A stretch of 10,119 bases of DNA, from the NCBI RefSeq assembly GCF_937999985.1, contig NZ_CALLDG010000151.1, forward strand, positions 1-10,119. Reading direction: 5' to 3'. This DNA is from an uncultured Corynebacterium sp. (GTDB lineage: Bacteria > Actinomycetota > Actinomycetes > Mycobacteriales > Mycobacteriaceae). The translations under genes were made by a program, and so were the position numbers. Positions 6,196 through 10,119 of this stretch are shown one piece after another. The notes under the pieces are model-generated. The model searched no databases, was not told the DNA's origin, and saw nothing but the letters and a program-made list of their open reading frames with translations. How positions within the stretch are numbered: position 1 is the first letter of the stretch; every line of letters begins with the position of its first letter.

Positions 6196-8076
6196 ATGCG
6201 CACCACCTCTTGGACCCCTCGCCGGAGCATCACCGCGGCCGTCACGACGGCTGGCTTGGTGCTGGGCGCTGCGGCTTGTACGCCGAAACCCGATGTTGCT
6301 GATGACGCCGCCCAGGCCTTCCTCGCCGCCCTTTCCAACCCGGGCGAAGCCTCACAGGCTGGAGGGGAGACCGACAACCCCGACGGGGCGACCCAGGCTA
6401 TCGAGAAGGCGTGGCAGTCTCTGCAGGCCGAGGGCCTGCATACGGAACTGAAGAACGTCAATACTCAGGACAATCAGGCCACCGCGCAGTATTCGATGCG
6501 CTGGGACCTGCCGGGCGGGCGGGAGTTTTCCTATGACTCCTCGATGAACCTCACACGCACCGGCGATAACTGGTCCGTGCGCTGGCAGCCCGCCGTGCTA
6601 CACCCGGAGCTGGGCGCTAACCAGCACCTGGAGCTGCGCAGCGTTCCCGCCACCGTCGCCAACGTGGTGGGCTCCGATGGTGCGGTGCTGCTGGAGCCGG
6701 GCCTTCAGTATCGCGTCCTTGTCGATCCGAACAAGGTTTCCAGCGTTCAGGGCACTATGCGACGCATCGCCGGCGAGCTGGATGCACTTCGGGGCGGCGA
6801 TAAGTCCGTGCCCCGCATCGACCCGGTGGAGAAGGCCAAGGAGGCCGCCGATGTGGACGGGGAGTATTCCGTACTGACCGTCAACCAGGCCCAGGGCAAG
6901 CGCCTGCAGGGCGCCCTCGGCAACGTCGAAGGCGTACGCCTGAATGAGGAACCCGCGCTCGTGCGCCCCGATCCCTCCTTCGCTCCCGACATCATGGCGC
7001 GCGTTAGGGGTGTCGTGGAGAAGGACCTGCAGGGCGAGGCTGGCTGGAAGGTCGTCGCCGCCACCAGCGAGGGCAACGAGGTGGCCAAGGTCGGCGGCGA
7101 GGATCCGAAGTCTTCCCCGAGTGTGCGCGTTTCCCTGTCCCGCAAGGTCCAGGAGGCGGCCCAGAAGGCCGTGGATACCCGAGCCGACGCTAAGACGATG
7201 ATGGTGGTCATGCGCCCCTCGACCGGCGAAGTGCTGGCGGTCGCCCAGTCGGAGAAGGCCGACGAGGACGGCGACGTCGCCCTCATGGGTCAGTATCCGC
7301 CGGGGTCGACGTTCAAGATGCTCACCGCATACGCCGGTCTGCAGAAGCAGGGGCTCAGCCCGGATTCGATCGTCGGCTGCCCCGGCACGCAGGACATCGG
7401 CGGGCGCATCGTCACCAACTACAACGGCTTCTCGCTGGGCAACACCCCGTTGGAGAATGCCTTCGCAAAGTCGTGCAACACCACCTTCGCGGACATCTCG
7501 ACCAAGCTGAAGCCGGGCGAACTGAAGGACATCTCCGCGCAGTTCGGCCTGGGCGCCGACTACGACATCGAGGGGCTGGAGACCATCACCGGCTCCGTGC
7601 CCGATGGCGAGAAGATGCTTGACCGCACCGAGGCCGGCTATGGCCAGGGTCTCGACCTCGCCAGCCCTTTCGGCATGGCCATGGTTGCCTCCAGCGTGGC
7701 AGCCGGCAAGGCGCCCACTCCTTACCTCATCGCTGGCGAGAACCATCACACGGAAGCCAAGAACGACGAGGCCAAGAAGGACGCCAAGAAGAAGCTGGAC
7801 CCGAAAGCCATCCAAGAACTACGCCGCATGATGCGTGCCGTGGTCACCAGCGGCTCTGGCTCCGGAGTGGCCGGCGCCGGCGAGGTCTATGCCAAGACCG
7901 GTGAGGCCGAGATCAACGAGGGCTCCCACAGCTGGCTCGCCGGATACCGCGGAGACCTGGCCTTTGCCACCCTCATTGTCCTTGGCGGCGGCTCCGAGCA
8001 CGCTACTTCCGTGACCGCCGACTTCTTCAAGAACCTGGATGGCCCGGCCGCGGAGGCGGAAGGGCGTCAAGAGTAA
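6196..8076 (+). CDS. Penicillin-binding lipoprotein (class B-like transpeptidase, PbpLipo)
   Basis: This 626-residue exported transpeptidase would cross-link peptidoglycan peptides at the outer face of the membrane. The N terminus has Arg residues, a hydrophobic stretch and GAAACTP, so Cys28 is a probable lipid-anchor residue, although Ala rather than Leu at -3 makes the lipobox weak. Residues about 33-140 resemble the NTF2-like MecA N-terminal domain, then a dimerisation-type region precedes the transpeptidase. Catalytic motifs are complete: Ser371-x-x-Lys374 (GSTFK), Ser426-x-Asn428 (KSCN) and Lys567-Thr-Gly (AKTGEAE). A Lys/Glu/Asp-rich patch near 520-535 lies just before the last motif. 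The position upstream of map matches the mycobacterial lipoprotein Rv2864c. I chose ATG 6196, which fits a leaderless transcript from TACTCT; GTG 6190 is only two codons earlier. Whether it binds beta-lactams weakly, as MecA-type proteins can, is not visible here. Confidence 0.93.
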   Translation: MRTTSWTPRRSITAAVTTAGLVLGAAACTPKPDVADDAAQAFLAALSNPGEASQAGGETDNPDGATQAIEKAWQSLQAEGLHTELKNVNTQDNQATAQYSMRWDLPGGREFSYDSSMNLTRTGDNWSVRWQPAVLHPELGANQHLELRSVPATVANVVGSDGAVLLEPGLQYRVLVDPNKVSSVQGTMRRIAGELDALRGGDKSVPRIDPVEKAKEAADVDGEYSVLTVNQAQGKRLQGALGNVEGVRLNEEPALVRPDPSFAPDIMARVRGVVEKDLQGEAGWKVVAATSEGNEVAKVGGEDPKSSPSVRVSLSRKVQEAAQKAVDTRADAKTMMVVMRPSTGEVLAVAQSEKADEDGDVALMGQYPPGSTFKMLTAYAGLQKQGLSPDSIVGCPGTQDIGGRIVTNYNGFSLGNTPLENAFAKSCNTTFADISTKLKPGELKDISAQFGLGADYDIEGLETITGSVPDGEKMLDRTEAGYGQGLDLASPFGMAMVASSVAAGKAPTPYLIAGENHHTEAKNDEAKKDAKKKLDPKAIQELRRMMRAVVTSGSGSGVAGAGEVYAKTGEAEINEGSHSWLAGYRGDLAFATLIVLGGGSEHATSVTADFFKNLDGPAAEAEGRQE

Positions 8077-8079
8077 GAT
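8074..8079 (+). promoter_or_regulatory. Candidate -10 for a leaderless map transcript
   Basis: TAAGAT is a strong -10 match that shares its first three bases with the TAA stop of the penicillin-binding protein gene. It predicts a transcript start at 8086-8088, at or next to the map ATG. The only SD-like bases (AGGG at 8080-8083) are 4 nt from the ATG, too close to be good. No -35 is evident. Confidence 0.5.
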
Positions 8080-8087
8080 AGGGACCC

Positions 8088-8957
8088 ATGACTCGAGCAC
8101 CATTGACCCCCGGTAATCCCACGCCCATCCGCTCCGTCCCAGCCCACATCGAAAGGCCGGAGTACGCCTGGAAGGACAGCGTGCAGGAGAACGTGGGTGA
8201 GCCGTGGGTGCAGACTCCCGAGACCATCGAGAAGATGCGCGAGGCCAGCAGCATCGCCGCCGATGCCCTGCAGGCTGCAGGTGCTGCCGTTGCCCCCGGC
8301 GTGACTACCGATGAGGTCGACCGCGTGGCGCACGAGTACATGTGCGACCACGGCGCTTACCCCTCCACGCTTGGCTACCGGCACTTCCCGAAGTCCAGCT
8401 GCGTGAGCCTCAACGAGATCATCTGCCACGGCATCCCCGACAGCACCGTGATCCAGGACGGCGACATCGTCAACATTGACATCACCGCCTACAAGAACGG
8501 CGTGCACGGAGACACCAACGCGACCTTCCTGGCCGGCGATGTCTCCGAGGAACACCGCCTGCTCGTCGAACGCACCGAAAAGGCAATGTGGCGCGGCATT
8601 AAGGCCGTGAAGCCCGGTCGGCAGATCAACGTCATCGGCCGAGTGATCGAAAGCTACGCCAAGCGCTTCGGCTACAACGTCGTGGAGGACTTCACCGGCC
8701 ACGGCGTTGGCCCGACCTTCCACAATGGTCTGGTGGTGCTGCACTACGACCGCCCGACCATGTACACCGACCTGCTGGAGCCGGGCATGACCTTGACCAT
8801 CGAGCCGATGATCAACCTCGGCGGCCTGGACTACGAGGTCTGGGACGACGACTGGACCGTCCAGACCAAGGACCGCCAGTGGACCGCACAGTTCGAACAC
8901 ACCCTGGTCGTCACTGAAGATGGCTACGAGGTTCTGACAATTCCCAGCGAGGACTAG
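8088..8957 (+). CDS. map: Methionine aminopeptidase, type I
   Basis: This 289-residue cytosolic metalloenzyme removes the initiator methionine from new proteins with a small second residue. The five metal ligands are all present: Asp131 (VNIDIT), Asp142 (HGDTN), His205 (TGHGVG), Glu239 (TIEPM) and Glu270 (QFEHT). His99 in GYRHFPKSSC matches the conserved substrate-binding histidine. The first 40 residues form a proline-rich extension (GNPTPIRSVPAHIERPEY) before the catalytic fold. This is the type Ic extension known from actinobacterial enzymes such as M. tuberculosis MapB, thought to help contact the ribosome. Length agrees with that class. The ATG lies 11 nt after the preceding stop codon. 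Expression may come both from upstream read-through and from its own leaderless promoter. Confidence 0.97.
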   Translation: MTRAPLTPGNPTPIRSVPAHIERPEYAWKDSVQENVGEPWVQTPETIEKMREASSIAADALQAAGAAVAPGVTTDEVDRVAHEYMCDHGAYPSTLGYRHFPKSSCVSLNEIICHGIPDSTVIQDGDIVNIDITAYKNGVHGDTNATFLAGDVSEEHRLLVERTEKAMWRGIKAVKPGRQINVIGRVIESYAKRFGYNVVEDFTGHGVGPTFHNGLVVLHYDRPTMYTDLLEPGMTLTIEPMINLGGLDYEVWDDDWTVQTKDRQWTAQFEHTLVVTEDGYEVLTIPSED

Positions 8958-8967
8958 CTCGACCGAC

Positions 8968-8973
8968 TAACCT
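8968..8973 (+). promoter_or_regulatory. Candidate -10 for the CMD-like gene
   Basis: TAACCT fits TAnnnT and would start transcription at about 8980-8983, at or just before the ATG at 8983. There is no ribosome binding site in the 25-nt gap after map. The hexamer overlaps the left arm of the inverted repeat 8972-8989 by 2 bp. Confidence 0.38.
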
Positions 8974-8989
8974 CCCAAAAGTATGGGAG
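8972..8989. repeat. 6-bp perfect inverted repeat over a start codon
   Basis: CTCCCA (8972-8977) and TGGGAG (8984-8989) are perfect complements around a 6-nt loop, with the ATG 8983-8985 straddling the loop and right arm. No T-run follows on either strand, so it is not a convincing terminator. It could be an operator or a hairpin that hides the start codon in read-through RNA. Confidence 0.5.
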
Positions 8990-9534
8990 ACAAAACTACA
9001 CCTCTGGGGCCTGGCCCCGTTGCACGTAAACAGCACCTGCGCCGCCTCGGTCCGTTCGGTGCCTTCGCCACGCGCGTGGGCGCCCGCGTGACCAAGAAGA
9101 AGAACCTCGGAGTGTTCGCCACCATCGGTCGCGCCCCGCGCCTGTTCTTCTTTTGGCTGCTCTACGGCGGGTCGATGATGCCGTTTGGTTACCTTTCGCG
9201 CGTCGAAACCGAGATGATCATCCTGCGCGTCGCCTACCTGCGCGGCAGCGCCTACGAAGCCGACCAGCACCGTGCCCTCGCCGCAAAAGTTGGGGTCAAG
9301 GATATTGACGCCCTATTCCAGCCCGACCACGGCCGCACCGGCCGCCACGGCACCCTGCTGGACGCTGCCGAGCAGCTCGTCCGCGACCGCGGGCTTAGCG
9401 CCGACATGGCCCAGCGGCTGCGGGGTCTGCTGAGCGAGCGTGAGCAGGTTGCGTTCGTCATGCTGGTCACCAACTATGACGGTCTGGCCACGGCGCTGGA
9501 CGTCATGGGGGTTCCAGTCGACGAGCCGCGTTAG
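8983..9534 (+). CDS. Carboxymuconolactone decarboxylase/AhpD-like family protein, cysteine-free
   Basis: This 183-residue soluble protein has a basic N terminus (about 1-40, including RVGARVTKKK), then a hydrophobic helix with GGSMMPFGYLS, and the core family pattern LSRVETEMIILRVA (about 71-84) followed by AYEADQHRALAAKVGV, which matches the 'xYEWxQH' helix of CMD-family proteins. A further helical repeat closes the protein. AhpD itself is a thiol peroxidase partner using a CxxC pair; I find no cysteine at all here, so AhpD-type redox chemistry is not possible by that route. Family members without CxxC are common and mostly of unknown function. The gene follows map after 25 nt, with no Shine-Dalgarno sequence. 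Its TAG stop overlaps the stop of the convergent HNH gene by 4 bp. The family call is fairly safe; substrate and role are unknown. Confidence 0.78.
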   Translation: MGDKTTPLGPGPVARKQHLRRLGPFGAFATRVGARVTKKKNLGVFATIGRAPRLFFFWLLYGGSMMPFGYLSRVETEMIILRVAYLRGSAYEADQHRALAAKVGVKDIDALFQPDHGRTGRHGTLLDAAEQLVRDRGLSADMAQRLRGLLSEREQVAFVMLVTNYDGLATALDVMGVPVDEPR

Positions 9535-10119
9535 GCAACCCTCCTGCGGTTCGCTGCGCGCTGGGCGAAGGTTTCCCGCCCCAGCGGCCCGTTTGGTGCC
9601 GTCATGACGGTGTGCCCGTCGCCATGGCTGGTCCAGGTCTCGTTGCCGTTCGGATGGATGGTGACGTCCCAGGAGCCAGTCGTTTTCGCATTGTGGTGCT
9701 TGGAGCAAAGACAGTGGAGATTTGACGTGGCCGTTGGACCTCCTGCCTGCGGGTTCTCATGGTCGTAGCGCTGCACGTGATCCAACTGGCACTTGTGTGC
9801 GGGCACCGAGCATCCTGGGAAGCGGCAGGTTCCGTCGCGCCCCTCCACGCTGGCCCGCACCAGAGGCGTGGGGGAGTAGCCTTCGTTGCTCGCGGCTCCC
9901 GGGACTTGGACGTGCGTCACACGCTTCATCCACTCCGGCGTGGCCAGCGAGCTGAGCCAGCCCCCTGCAGCCCAGATCTGCGAGTCCGGTTCGTCCACAC
10001 TGCGATAGAGGTTCAGCGTTACCTCCGCCGTGGTCTGCCTGCGCACGAGCCGCATCAGCGCCTCGGCGCGGGAACAGGAATCGCGCTTGGCCACACTGTT
10101 GACCGCTTTGAGCACCTCC
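9531..10119 (-). CDS. HNH endonuclease domain protein (DUF222/13E12-type), C-terminal part
   Basis: The gene enters from the right edge and stops at TAA (9533-9531), leaving about 195 residues of its C-terminal end. The HNH nuclease module is intact: VRASVEGRDGTCRFPGC, then CQLDHVQRYDHENP (Asp-His codons at 9777-9782), then NLHCLCSKHHNAKT (His-His codons at 9693-9698). The Cys pairs around the core would bind structural zinc. After it comes a short tail with a WDV-x-HPNGNETW strand pair, ending in a basic RRRVA. The part upstream of the HNH looks like the end of the DUF222 region found in actinobacterial multi-copy HNH proteins, including the 13E12 family of M. tuberculosis. Function of the family is uncertain; some members are linked to mobile introns or repeats. 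The GTG near 10115 is just an internal Val codon as far as can be seen, so the start is outside the window. Confidence 0.85.
   Translation of the reverse strand, partial: EVLKAVNSVAKRDSCSRAEALMRLVRRQTTAEVTLNLYRSVDEPDSQIWAAGGWLSSLATPEWMKRVTHVQVPGAASNEGYSPTPLVRASVEGRDGTCRFPGCSVPAHKCQLDHVQRYDHENPQAGGPTATSNLHCLCSKHHNAKTTGSWDVTIHPNGNETWTSHGDGHTVMTAPNGPLGRETFAQRAANRRRVA

Noticed and set aside
6598..7815. Long minus-strand open frame across the penicillin-binding protein gene
   Set aside because: Same shadow effect; the + strand frame has all three transpeptidase motifs.
8972..8995. Rho-independent terminator after map
   Set aside because: A 6-bp stem exists but it is followed by ACAAAAC, not a T-run, and no T-run follows on the minus strand either.
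1..10119. CRISPR array, tRNA, rRNA, insertion sequence, prophage or defence island
   Set aside because: I saw no regularly spaced direct repeats, no cloverleaf or rRNA-like segments, and no transposase or phage gene. The HNH gene at the right edge is the only mobile-element-associated family and is insufficient alone.

Overview
The window looks like a chromosomal segment of a high-GC Corynebacterium (Mycobacteriales). Three things point there. The gene order dxr - rip1 - ispG ... penicillin-binding lipoprotein - map matches the arrangement I remember from Mycobacterium tuberculosis and Corynebacterium glutamicum. A haem-exporter/haem-sensor module (hrtBA-chrSA) sits between ispG and the penicillin-binding protein, as in C. 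glutamicum. The window also ends in a DUF222/HNH-type endonuclease gene typical of actinobacteria. The species cannot be fixed from sequence alone.

Layout. Positions 1-2682 (+) hold the tail of dxr, the membrane-embedded site-2 metalloprotease rip1, and ispG; dxr and ispG encode two steps of the MEP isoprenoid pathway. Positions 2675-4275 (-) hold an ABC exporter, ATPase hrtA and permease hrtB, whose end overlaps the end of ispG. A 154-bp divergent control region separates hrtB from chrS-chrA (4430-6175, +), a membrane histidine kinase and a NarL/LuxR-type response regulator. The + strand continues with a penicillin-binding lipoprotein (6196-8076), a methionine aminopeptidase (8088-8957) and a cysteine-free carboxymuconolactone-decarboxylase-like protein (8983-9534). 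The last gene runs convergently from beyond the right edge and is the C-terminal part of an HNH endonuclease (9531-10119, -).

How the genes work together. The backbone genes are housekeeping: isoprenoid precursor synthesis, envelope proteolysis and signalling, peptidoglycan cross-linking and N-terminal methionine removal. The insert is a self-contained haem-detoxification unit. By analogy with the characterised C. glutamicum and C. diphtheriae systems, ChrS senses haem at the membrane, ChrA activates the divergent hrtBA operon, and HrtBA exports haem.

The window is densely packed. Two convergent gene pairs overlap at their stop codons, hrtA and hrtB overlap by 4 bp, and three consecutive + strand genes (pbp, map and the CMD-like gene) have a -10-like hexamer at the right distance for a leaderless transcript and no good ribosome binding site. 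No gene-free stretch exceeds 300 bases. I see no CRISPR array, tRNA, rRNA, insertion sequence or phage gene, and no clearly undescribed system. The points most worth checking are the structured or palindromic elements placed on start regions (1441-1481, 4280-4292, 8972-8989) and the run of leaderless candidates.
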